Shown here piece after piece: positions 6,628 to 12,776 of a stretch of DNA of 13,178 nt. The notes beneath the pieces were generated by a model. The model made no database searches. It had not been told where the DNA came from and saw only the letters and a list, made by a program, of their open reading frames with translations. The stretch is from Tannerellaceae bacterium (GTDB taxonomy: Bacteria; Bacteroidota; Bacteroidia; Bacteroidales; Tannerellaceae), in contig JAIRYL010000007.1 in NCBI GenBank assembly GCA_031267775.1, positions 1 to 13,178 on the forward strand, given 5' to 3'. A program made the position numbers and the translations under genes. The number at the start of each line of letters is the position of its first letter. The stretch's first letter is position 1.

Positions 6628-6732
6628 TTTCAAGCAGAGGCCGCCGTTCTTCAAGCAGGGGCCGACGTTCTTCAAGCAGGGGTCGGCATTCTTCAAGCAG
6701 AGGCCGCCGTTCCTCAAGCACGGAGGGCGAAG
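6628..6732. repeat. Second 21-bp tandem array, four to five units
   Basis: Units start at 6628, 6649, 6670, 6691 and, degenerate, 6712. Each has the form (C/T)TTCAAGCAG followed by a GC-rich half such as GGGCCGACGTT. The period is 21 bp as in the first array, but the sequences are unrelated. Read on the minus strand it gives heptapeptides like CLKNGGL or LLEERRP, depending on frame; I regard these as a by-product of the period. Confidence 0.93.
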
Positions 6733-6763
6733 GGCGGCGCCCGAGCCTTTGAGCGACGCCGAA

Positions 6764-6814
6764 GGGGGCGCGACGCGCGAGGGATTGCAGCGGAAAGCCC
6801 GGCCCAATTAAATT
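6764..6814. repeat. Inner inverted repeat, right arm (GC-rich)
   Basis: Inverted partner of 5981-6034, sharing CGCGACGCGCGAGGGATTG and AGCGGAAAGCCC. The adjacent 6733-6763 is a GC-rich extension that has no full counterpart on the left. Confidence 0.88.
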
Positions 6815-6838
6815 GAAAATTGAAAGTTGAAAATTAAA
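6811..6838. repeat. Heptanucleotide block, AATTGAA-like x 4
   Basis: Units AATTGAA, AATTGAA, AGTTGAA, AATTAAA in register. It occupies the position mirrored by CAATTCT x 4 on the left. Confidence 0.85.
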
Positions 6839-6843
6839 AAGGG

Positions 6844-6871
6844 AGAAAGCAGAAAGCAGAAAGCAGAAGGG
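6844..6871. repeat. Heptanucleotide block, AGAAAGC x 3 plus a variant
   Basis: AGAAAGC three times exactly, then AGAAGGG. It mirrors the ATTCTTC-type block at 5919-5946 in position but not in sequence. Confidence 0.9.
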
Positions 6872-6885
6872 AGCATGGAGAATTT

Positions 6886-6955
6886 GCAAATGTATCAGAC
6901 GCTTCTTGCATGGGTAGAATGATTGTTGTAGCCTTTTTTTCGTTCGATTTATTTT
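6886..6955. repeat. Outer inverted repeat, right arm (proximal copy)
   Basis: Inverted partner of 5847-5916 (63 of 70 positions). It differs from both the left arm and the distal right copy in a short patch after GAATGATTG (TTGTAGCC here). On the minus strand it contains TACATTTG (complement of 6887-6894), an exact -7 promoter match directed into the island. Confidence 0.9.
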
Positions 6956-7083
6956 CATTCTTCATTCTTAATTCTTCATTCTTAATTCAGTAGACGCTTC
7001 TTGCATGGGTAGAATGATTGCCGTGTTTTTTTTTCGTTCGATTTATTTTCATTCTTCATTCTTAATTCTTCATTCTTAATTCA
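6897..7083. repeat. Direct tandem duplication of a 93-bp repeat unit
   Basis: Copy A (6897-6989) and copy B (6992-7083) are near identical, each made of AGACGCTTCTTGCATGGG..., a T tract, CGTTCGATTTATTTTC and four heptanucleotides alternating ATTCTTC and ATTCTTA (6957-6984 and 7051-7078). They differ mainly in the patch after GAATGATTG (TTGTAGCC versus CCGTG). Copy B ends about 33 bp before the cls -33 element. Confidence 0.93.
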
Positions 7084-7116
7084 ATAAGCAGATGCGTTTG
7101 CCCGGGCGCTTATACG

Positions 7117-7148
7117 TTTGTTTTTTCAAAAACCCTTTCCTATCTTTA
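7117..7148 (+). promoter_or_regulatory. Promoter of cls
   Basis: TTTG at 7117-7120, a 20-bp spacer, then TATCTTTA at 7141-7148 (TAnnTTTG with A in the last place). Expected start near 7155 gives a leader of about 18 nt to the ATG at 7173. It also makes the in-frame ATG at 7092 an unlikely start, because that codon lies upstream of the promoter. Confidence 0.6.
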
Positions 7149-7172
7149 CATCATGTTACATGCAAAAAAGCG

Positions 7173-8609
7173 ATGTTAATTGCCATTCAGATACAGGCCG
7201 TAGTTGGTACAATATTCTTTATTCTCTATTGTATCACCATTTTGGAGTTGGTATTGGTTATTATTACAGAAAATAGAAATCCGCTCAAAACCATCCCCTG
7301 GGTAGTGGTTTTGCTGTTGCTGCCCGGCGTCGGCCTGATTTTTTATTTTTTCTTTGGCCAGGACAACCGCAAACAACGCATTATTTCCCGCCGAACGTAC
7401 AAACGTATCATGAGGCGTCCGCAAGCAAACAAACATCATCACGACCATTGCGCCGTACCGGAACAATACAAACCCCTGTCCGTTTTATTAGGAAACAGCA
7501 ATCAATGCGCTTTATTATACGGCAGCGAGATTACCGTTTATACAAACGGACAAGATAAATTTAACGCCCTGATGGAAGAATTAAGAAAAGCGACGCACCA
7601 TATCCATCTGCAATATTATATATTCCTCAATGATGAAACAGGTAATCGAATTAAAGATATCCTGATAGCAAAAGCCAAAGAAGGGATTGAAGTGCGCGTT
7701 CTTTACGACGATGTAGGCTGCTGGAATGTTCACCCTGCTTTTTATAAAGAAATGCGGCATGCCGGTATTGAAGCGTATGCCTTCCTCCGCGTTGCCTTCC
7801 CGATATTTACAAGTAAAGTAAACTATAGAAACCACCGGAAGATTGTTGTTATTGACGGTAAAGTGGGCTTTATGGGCGGAATGAATATAGCCGACCGGTA
7901 TACGAAAGGAACGGCCTTGGGCGCTTGGCGCGACACGCATTTTAAGTTTGTGGGGAAAGGAGTGCACGGCCTTCAATCGGCTTTTCTGATCGACTGGTAT
8001 GTAGTGAGCAAGAAACTTTTAAACAATAAAGTATATTATCCGCCAACGTCTGTCGACGCGGATAATATCATGCAAATCCTCACCAGCGGCCCTACCGGCC
8101 CCTGGCGCACCTTGTTACACGCAATTATAAATATGATTGCTAACGCCAAAAAATATGTTTACATACAAACGCCTTATTTCTTGCCTACCGAAGGGCTAAA
8201 CCAGGCTTTACAAACGGCGGCGTTAGGCGGGATAGACGTCCGGTTGATGTTGCCTAAACATTCCGATACCAAAATGATAAATATGGCGTCGCATTCTTTT
8301 ATAGACGATATGGTAAAAGCGGGCGCCCATGTGTTTTTTTATGAACCCGGTTTTTTACATTCAAAATTAGTCGTATCCGACGACGAACTAACTTGCATCG
8401 GCTCAGCCAATATGGACTTTCGCAGTTTTGAACATAATTTTGAAATAAACGCTTTTGTTTATCAAAAAGAATTGGCGTTGCAAATGAAAAAGATATTCAT
8501 GCACGATATTCACAGTTGCGAGAAGCTGATTCCTTCCCATTGGTTAAACCGCCCTGTTAAACAGCGAATATCCGAATCGTTTATGCGTCTTTTCTCTCCT
8601 CTTCTTTAA
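7173..8609 (+). CDS. cls: Cardiolipin synthase (phospholipase D family)
   Basis: This membrane enzyme joins two phosphatidylglycerol molecules to make cardiolipin and glycerol. The 478-residue length is normal for bacterial ClsA-type enzymes. Two N-terminal transmembrane segments lie at about 4-31 and 41-62, the second containing WVVVLLLLPGVGLIFYFFFG of the PLD-N domain. Two HKD motifs follow: NHRKIVVID with His221, Lys223, Asp228, and LHSKLVVSD with His396, Lys398, Asp403, the latter followed by GSANMDFRS. The sequence QTPYFLPTE (332-340) is also typical. The start at 7173 fits the family N-terminus and the promoter at 7117-7148; an in-frame ATG at 7092 would add 27 unusual residues. The 3' end overlaps the convergent rsmD by 29 bp. 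Confidence 0.96.
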   Translation: MLIAIQIQAVVGTIFFILYCITILELVLVIITENRNPLKTIPWVVVLLLLPGVGLIFYFFFGQDNRKQRIISRRTYKRIMRRPQANKHHHDHCAVPEQYKPLSVLLGNSNQCALLYGSEITVYTNGQDKFNALMEELRKATHHIHLQYYIFLNDETGNRIKDILIAKAKEGIEVRVLYDDVGCWNVHPAFYKEMRHAGIEAYAFLRVAFPIFTSKVNYRNHRKIVVIDGKVGFMGGMNIADRYTKGTALGAWRDTHFKFVGKGVHGLQSAFLIDWYVVSKKLLNNKVYYPPTSVDADNIMQILTSGPTGPWRTLLHAIINMIANAKKYVYIQTPYFLPTEGLNQALQTAALGGIDVRLMLPKHSDTKMINMASHSFIDDMVKAGAHVFFYEPGFLHSKLVVSDDELTCIGSANMDFRSFEHNFEINAFVYQKELALQMKKIFMHDIHSCEKLIPSHWLNRPVKQRISESFMRLFSPLL

Positions 8610-9138
8610 TAAAAACGCTGAAATTCACCGACCCGTAAACCCGCCGCTGATCAAAATAAGGCAGCGAAGAAAAATCATATTCTTTCGGATGCTCCATTAC
8701 AAAAATGCCTCCCTTGCGAAGCAACTTCCGTTCAAGTATAAAAGACGGTATTCCGGATAATTCATTCAATTGATAGGGCGGATCGGCAAATATAAAATCA
8801 AAACTCTCTTTAGAAGCCGATTGTATATAACGAAACGCATCGCCGCGAATCAGCGTCAAATCTTCGGTTTTCAGTTCTCTGGCTATTTTGAAAATAAAAG
8901 AAGCATGCAATCTTTCTTTTTCAACGGCCACGACTTTACGACAGCCGCGCGACAACAATTCAAAAGAAATGCTTCCCGTCCCGGCAAAAAGGTCTAACGC
9001 ATCCAGCCCTTCCCAATCCAGCAGATTCCCTGTTACGTTAAAAATATTTTCTTTCGCAAAATCCGTAGTAGGCCGAGCTTTGAATGATGTTGGAACATCA
9101 AATCTGCGCCGCCCGTATTTTCCGCTTATAATCCGCAT
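8581..9138 (-). CDS. rsmD: 16S rRNA (guanine(966)-N(2))-methyltransferase
   Basis: RsmD methylates N2 of G966 in 16S rRNA during 30S assembly, using S-adenosylmethionine. The 185-residue product is typical in length. Diagnostic parts are MRIISGKYGRR at the N-terminus, RPTTDFAKENIFN (22-34), the SAM-binding DLFAGTGSISFE (49-60), and the catalytic ADPPY (118-122). An upstream in-frame ATG would add 43 residues that lie inside the preceding gene, so the ATG at 9138 is preferred. It overlaps the preceding DUF3822 gene by 13 bp and is the last gene of that operon; its 3' end overlaps cls. Confidence 0.95.
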   Translation of the reverse strand: MRIISGKYGRRRFDVPTSFKARPTTDFAKENIFNVTGNLLDWEGLDALDLFAGTGSISFELLSRGCRKVVAVEKERLHASFIFKIARELKTEDLTLIRGDAFRYIQSASKESFDFIFADPPYQLNELSGIPSFILERKLLRKGGIFVMEHPKEYDFSSLPYFDQRRVYGSVNFSVFIKEEERKDA

Positions 9139-9953
9139 ACCGACAATAATATTAAATCCATAGGAGCCTGTAATATCTCTCCTCCCATCAAATAAGCTTC
9201 GGAAGGTATTTCTATTTGCTTGATAGATTGCAAATATAGTTGCAAAGACTGCGTTAGTTTGCTGCATGAAGAACTGTCTCCCGTCAACGAAAGCTGATCA
9301 TGCAACTGATCCATCTTCAATTGTCGCCATACATATAATATATAGTATAATATATCGTCGGGCTGGTCAAAAATAAAAGAATTAACAAAGCGCAGGTTTC
9401 CTCTCGAAAAACAACTTATATCTACTGCATTTTCATGCATAACGACAAACATGTGCCTGAACTTTTCAGCCTGGCTCTGCTTTTGAAAAACAATAAGCTG
9501 AGGGGTTAGATTATTAACATATAAAGGATTGGTTAACGACCGGGAACAAAACTCATAAACGTCTTCCTCCATATCATACACAATTTTCACATCTTTATTT
9601 CCTGTTGAATTACTCAGCGTATGCTTCTCCTGCGAGGTAAAATTAAATGCCAGCCATTCGTTCTTTTGTTTTTCCGAGAATAATTTACCCGGTATAAGCG
9701 TATAATGAGACATGGCGGAAAGAATATAGGTACGCTTGTATGTCCAAACCAGACATTCGTTTGCAAAGAAGACTTCTTTCAATGAAGCGGCATAAGGTAT
9801 CTTTTTATCAAAATTTATATTCCTGAAAATATAGCTTTTGGTTTCGTGCGGATTGTATGCCGAAAAAGAAAGTCCACCCGGCCAAAGTCGGATGGACATT
9901 ATATACTTTTCCGAATTATCAATAATAAACGTATCAGGAATACTGATCGTCAT
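9126..9953 (-). CDS. DUF3822 family protein
   Basis: The 275-residue protein resembles the DUF3822 family, a Bacteroidota group of unknown function usually encoded next to rsmD. Family-like features are the N-terminal block LWPGGLSFSAY (23-33), a central FANECLVWTY-type strand, QPDDILYYILYVWRQLKMD in the C-terminal half, and EIPSEAYLMGG near the end. No signal peptide, membrane segment or catalytic motif is visible, so it is probably cytoplasmic. It overlaps rsmD by 13 bp and lies 13 bp downstream of the pseudopilin-like gene. The arrangement suggests co-expression with rRNA methylation, but a mechanistic link is not established. Confidence 0.85.
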   Translation of the reverse strand: MTISIPDTFIIDNSEKYIMSIRLWPGGLSFSAYNPHETKSYIFRNINFDKKIPYAASLKEVFFANECLVWTYKRTYILSAMSHYTLIPGKLFSEKQKNEWLAFNFTSQEKHTLSNSTGNKDVKIVYDMEEDVYEFCSRSLTNPLYVNNLTPQLIVFQKQSQAEKFRHMFVVMHENAVDISCFSRGNLRFVNSFIFDQPDDILYYILYVWRQLKMDQLHDQLSLTGDSSSCSKLTQSLQLYLQSIKQIEIPSEAYLMGGEILQAPMDLILLSVCGL

Positions 9954-9966
9954 AATGCGCTTTTCA

Positions 9967-10593
9967 TTACTCCCAGTTGCCGGCGTTGTTGTTAATTTCG
10001 GTCAGCGAACCAACGCGCAGTCCCGCAAATTTGCCTTGTTTCCCGGCCTTATCATCAAGATTCAACATTAACTGTCTGTTTAAATCGCTCAGATATTCAT
10101 CATATTTCACAGAAGCTTCAAATACTTTGATTGAATAACCTGAACCCGAAGTAAGCGTTGCCGTATCCAGGTCAAACTGCAGTTGCGTGCCCGGCACATA
10201 ACGGATTTCATTTGCCGCATACTCTTTTCCAAACAATGTATCTTTAGCAAGCATCCAAAACGTGTCTCGCCTGATTAATCCTTTTTTAACGGCTTCCTGT
10301 TCCGTCAATCCTTTTTCCAATTGCTCATCCGTAAGCACGCCTTCTTTAATAAGAAACGGCAATTCTTTTTCATTCAGAAATTTAACCAAATCATCAAAAG
10401 AGCCGGCATGTTCTTTATAGACATTTTTGTACTCAATCTGAGCTTTACGAATATCTATCAAACGAGCGATAATGGCGTCTTCCCGTTTTTCTTTTTCGGC
10501 GTCGAATTCCAGCGGCGTCCGGATGCTTCTATAACACATATAAGCCAGTAACAAGACTGTAGCTATTAGCAAAATTTGCAATGTAACTTTCAT
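9967..10593 (-). CDS. Conserved membrane-anchored protein, pseudopilin-like N-terminus
   Basis: I know this as a Bacteroidota-type conserved protein but cannot name a function. The 208-residue product has one N-terminal hydrophobic helix (about 4-21, VTLQILLIATVLLLAYMC) followed by a charged helix (about 32-60) and AGSFDDLVKFL (63-73), a layout resembling type II secretion pseudopilins. There is no prepilin peptidase site, so the resemblance may be only topological. The C-terminus GSLTEINNNAGNWE is distinctive. The start at 10593 is chosen because the longer in-frame ATG at 10740 lies within the divergent helicase gene. It is the first gene of the operon with DUF3822 and rsmD. Confidence 0.78.
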   Translation of the reverse strand: MKVTLQILLIATVLLLAYMCYRSIRTPLEFDAEKEKREDAIIARLIDIRKAQIEYKNVYKEHAGSFDDLVKFLNEKELPFLIKEGVLTDEQLEKGLTEQEAVKKGLIRRDTFWMLAKDTLFGKEYAANEIRYVPGTQLQFDLDTATLTSGSGYSIKVFEASVKYDEYLSDLNRQLMLNLDDKAGKQGKFAGLRVGSLTEINNNAGNWE

Positions 10594-10625
10594 GGTGCGT
10601 ATTTTTTTTAATTTATTTCGTTCGG

Positions 10626-10633
10626 CAAATTTA
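10626..10633 (-). promoter_or_regulatory. -7 promoter element for the DUF3822-rsmD operon
   Basis: The complement reads TAAATTTG, an exact TAnnTTTG, 32 bp upstream of the ATG at 10593. A -33 TTG at standard spacing was not found. It faces away from the helicase promoter in the same 92-bp gap. Confidence 0.5.
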
Positions 10634-10653
10634 AGAAAGAATCTTAAATACGC

Positions 10654-10661
10654 TATCTTTA
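10654..10661 (+). promoter_or_regulatory. -7 promoter element for the RecD-like helicase gene
   Basis: TATCTTTA (TAnnTTTG with A in the last place, the same octamer as in the cls promoter) ends 24 bp before the ATG. The -33 position holds only TTTAAG, so the match is partial. Confidence 0.4.
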
Positions 10662-10685
10662 TCGCAAAAATTATTATAAACAAAA

Positions 10686-12101
10686 ATGATAAATAGCTAT
10701 TTGATCCGCCAAATCCTGCATAATTTCCCCTTTGAACCAACAGAAAACCAACAATCGGCCTTAGAAGCGCTTACCCGCTTTCTGTTATTACGCGATACGG
10801 ATTCTCTCTTTTTACTGAAAGGATACGCCGGTACGGGAAAAACCTCTTTAATCGGCGCCTTGGTAAAAACATTAACCGAGCTCAAACAAAAAACGGTTTT
10901 GCTTGCTCCCACAGGACGCGCGGCCAAAGTATTTGCCCAGTATGCCGGCCATAAAGCGTTTACTATCCACAAAAAAACATATCGCCAGAAAGTTTTCTCC
11001 AATGAACCGACGGGCTTTCTTCCGGCGGAAAACCTTTACAAAGACGCCTTGTTTATTGTAGACGAAGCGTCTATGATTTCCAATGGAGGGCTGGACTCGC
11101 TTACGTTCGGTTCCGGAAGACTATTGGACGATTTAATACGATATGTATATTCCGGAGAAAATTGCCGGCTTTTATTGATAGGAGACGACGCCCAGCTTCC
11201 GCCGGTTATGCAGACGGAAAGCCCTGCGCTAAACGCCGAAATACTGGGAGGTTACAATTTACAGGTTACTGCATTAACCCTTAAACAGGTAGTAAGGCAG
11301 AGCCGGGAATCGGGGATTTTGCTAAATGCTACTCATCTGAGAGAAAGGATTCGCGCCGGCAAGGTAGATATATATCCGAAACTTTTATTACATGGCTTTG
11401 CCGATATCAAGCAAATAGCAGGAACAGACCTGATTGAAACAATCTCTACCGTTTACGACAACTGTGGGATTGAAGATACTATGGTGGTAGTTCGCTCCAA
11501 TAAACAGGCGGTGGCTTACAACAATGGCATTCGGAATCGTATTTTATATCGTGAAGAAGAATTATCGTCCGGCGATTATTTGATGATAGCTAAAAACAAT
11601 TACTATTGGATGGAAAAGCAACCGGATATGGATTTTATTGCCAATGGCGATATTGTACAGGTACTCCGCATACGCAACACTAAAGAATTATATGGTTTTC
11701 GCTTTGCGGATGCAACCGTCCGTTTTCAGGATTACGACCTGGAAGCAGATATTAAAATTCTGCTCGATACGCTGCAAACCGATACGCCGGCCTTGCCCAA
11801 AGAACTGAATGATAAATTATTCTATACTATTCTGGAAGATTATGCCAATATACCATCCAAAACCGAAAAAATGAAAAAGATGAAAGCAGACCCCTATTAC
11901 AATGTGGTTCAGGTAAAATATGCTTATGCCGTAACCTGCCACAAGGCGCAAGGCGGACAATGGCAAACTGTTTTTCTTGATATCGGTTACATTACTGAAA
12001 CGATGATGGGCGAGGATTTCTATCGCTGGCTATATACCGCTATCACACGTGCAACCAAACATCTTTACCTTGTCAACTTGCCCGAAGCATTTGTAAAATA
12101 A
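10686..12101 (+). CDS. RecD-like superfamily 1B DNA helicase
   Basis: An ATP-dependent 5'-3' type helicase of the RecD/Dda group, probably acting in DNA repair or recombination. The 471-residue protein has the motifs in order: Walker A GYAGTGKT (46-53), motif Ia LAPTGRAAK (73-81), Walker B IVDEAS (124-129), motif III GDDAQLPP (166-173), a RQSRESGIL block (204-212), motif V TCHKAQGGQW (417-426) and motif VI YTAITRATKHLYLV (450-463). It lacks the N-terminal domain of RecD2 and is not next to recB or recC, so it probably acts alone rather than in RecBCD. Similar short forms are common in Bacteroidales. The ATG at 10686 follows a promoter-like element by 24 bp. Confidence 0.9.
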   Translation: MINSYLIRQILHNFPFEPTENQQSALEALTRFLLLRDTDSLFLLKGYAGTGKTSLIGALVKTLTELKQKTVLLAPTGRAAKVFAQYAGHKAFTIHKKTYRQKVFSNEPTGFLPAENLYKDALFIVDEASMISNGGLDSLTFGSGRLLDDLIRYVYSGENCRLLLIGDDAQLPPVMQTESPALNAEILGGYNLQVTALTLKQVVRQSRESGILLNATHLRERIRAGKVDIYPKLLLHGFADIKQIAGTDLIETISTVYDNCGIEDTMVVVRSNKQAVAYNNGIRNRILYREEELSSGDYLMIAKNNYYWMEKQPDMDFIANGDIVQVLRIRNTKELYGFRFADATVRFQDYDLEADIKILLDTLQTDTPALPKELNDKLFYTILEDYANIPSKTEKMKKMKADPYYNVVQVKYAYAVTCHKAQGGQWQTVFLDIGYITETMMGEDFYRWLYTAITRATKHLYLVNLPEAFVK

Positions 12102-12143
12102 AGATTTGTCCGGCTAATTGTATGACGAATGAATTTTATCGTT

Positions 12144-12151
12144 TATATTTG
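12144..12151 (+). promoter_or_regulatory. -7 promoter element upstream of the Pro-linker protein and rsmI
   Basis: TATATTTG is an exact TAnnTTTG, 29 bp before the ATG at 12181. The nearest TTG upstream gives a 23-bp spacer, longer than usual. It shows that the upstream TTG codon at 12157 is unlikely to be a start. Confidence 0.55.
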
Positions 12152-12180
12152 TCGCATTGTATTATCAGGTTTCTACAATC

Positions 12181-12759
12181 ATGGACAATAAAGCACTCAT
12201 TGATTCTCTGTTATCATATATAAAAGAATTGGAAAAGTTAATAACCGGAATATATGATTCCGAAGTTTATCCGGTATCTTTTTTCAGCCGGACATTCGAC
12301 CTGGCTCATAAAACGCTGAACGATTTGCACGAGCTGGAAGGAAGTCAGGTGGAGGCTTTTCGCAAACAGATGGAAGAGCATCAGGCATTAATCCGTTCGA
12401 TTCCCCGTTCGCCGGTAAAACCGCATCCTGCCGCACCGGAAACGATCGAACCCGTTCAGCCCGCTCAACCTGTTCAGCCTTCCGGTAATACGGAAAAACA
12501 TATTGTATCGTTACATGAGGCGCTGGAAAAACAAAATCTGTCGGATCTGAAGAAAGCGTTCAGCCTGAACGACCGTTTCTATTTCCGCAGAGAGTTGTTT
12601 AACGGAGACGAAGCTAAAATGAACAAGATTATTTCGGACCTTAATATAATACATACATACGAAAATTCGGTTGCCTATCTGCATGAAAAACTAAACTGGA
12701 ACATGGAAGATGCGATCGTTGGCGAATTTATCAAACTGCTGGAAAAACGCTTCCTCTAA
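12181..12759 (+). CDS. Conserved protein of unknown function with Pro-rich linker
   Basis: The 192-residue product has three parts: a helical N-terminal region (about 1-75), a linker rich in Pro, Gln and Val (76-101, with PVQPAQPVQP), and a C-terminal domain (about 105-192) containing LNDRFYFRRELFNGD (129-143) followed by MNKIISDLN. The last block looks like a conserved C-terminal domain that I associate with Bacteroidota proteins of unknown role. No signal peptide or membrane segment is seen. The ATG at 12181 follows the -7 element by 29 bp. It lies 17 bp upstream of rsmI, so the two are probably co-transcribed. Confidence 0.8.
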   Translation: MDNKALIDSLLSYIKELEKLITGIYDSEVYPVSFFSRTFDLAHKTLNDLHELEGSQVEAFRKQMEEHQALIRSIPRSPVKPHPAAPETIEPVQPAQPVQPSGNTEKHIVSLHEALEKQNLSDLKKAFSLNDRFYFRRELFNGDEAKMNKIISDLNIIHTYENSVAYLHEKLNWNMEDAIVGEFIKLLEKRFL

Positions 12760-12776
12760 AAACCCGACTATCGTTT

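Larger units (their letters stand above)
5758..7116. other. Gene-free repeat island between pheS and cls
   Basis: About 1.35 kb with no convincing gene. From left to right it holds: a heptanucleotide block (5817-5844), the left outer inverted arm, two more heptanucleotide blocks, the left inner GC-rich arm (to 6034), a stretch with hairpins (6041-6290), a ten-unit 21-bp array (6295-6504), a 120-bp spacer with a weak hairpin (6576-6596), a second 21-bp array (6628-6732), the right inner arm, two heptanucleotide blocks, and the right outer arm, which is duplicated in tandem. Open frames over the arrays exist on both strands because 21 is a multiple of 3. None has a promoter plus start region or a recognisable protein. 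The overall plan is that of a long imperfect inverted repeat around a central repeat-rich core. Confidence 0.85.

Noticed and set aside
6454..6958. Minus-strand genes over the second array and right arm
   Set aside because: Two overlapping frames are both open here, composed of translated heptanucleotide and 21-bp repeats (for example LLEERRP and CLKNGGL). This is the signature of repeat DNA, not of a protein.
5758..7116. Replication origin or tRNA gene in the repeat island
   Set aside because: No DnaA-box cluster (TTATCCACA-like) and no cloverleaf with GGTTCGAATC-type T-arm was seen on either strand.
7092..7172. Earlier start for cardiolipin synthase
   Set aside because: This in-frame ATG lies upstream of the promoter at 7117-7148 and adds 27 residues foreign to the family.
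10594..10740. Extended N-terminus of the pseudopilin-like protein
   Set aside because: The extra 49 codons overlap the divergent helicase gene and its promoter; the internal ATG at 10593 starts a proper membrane anchor.
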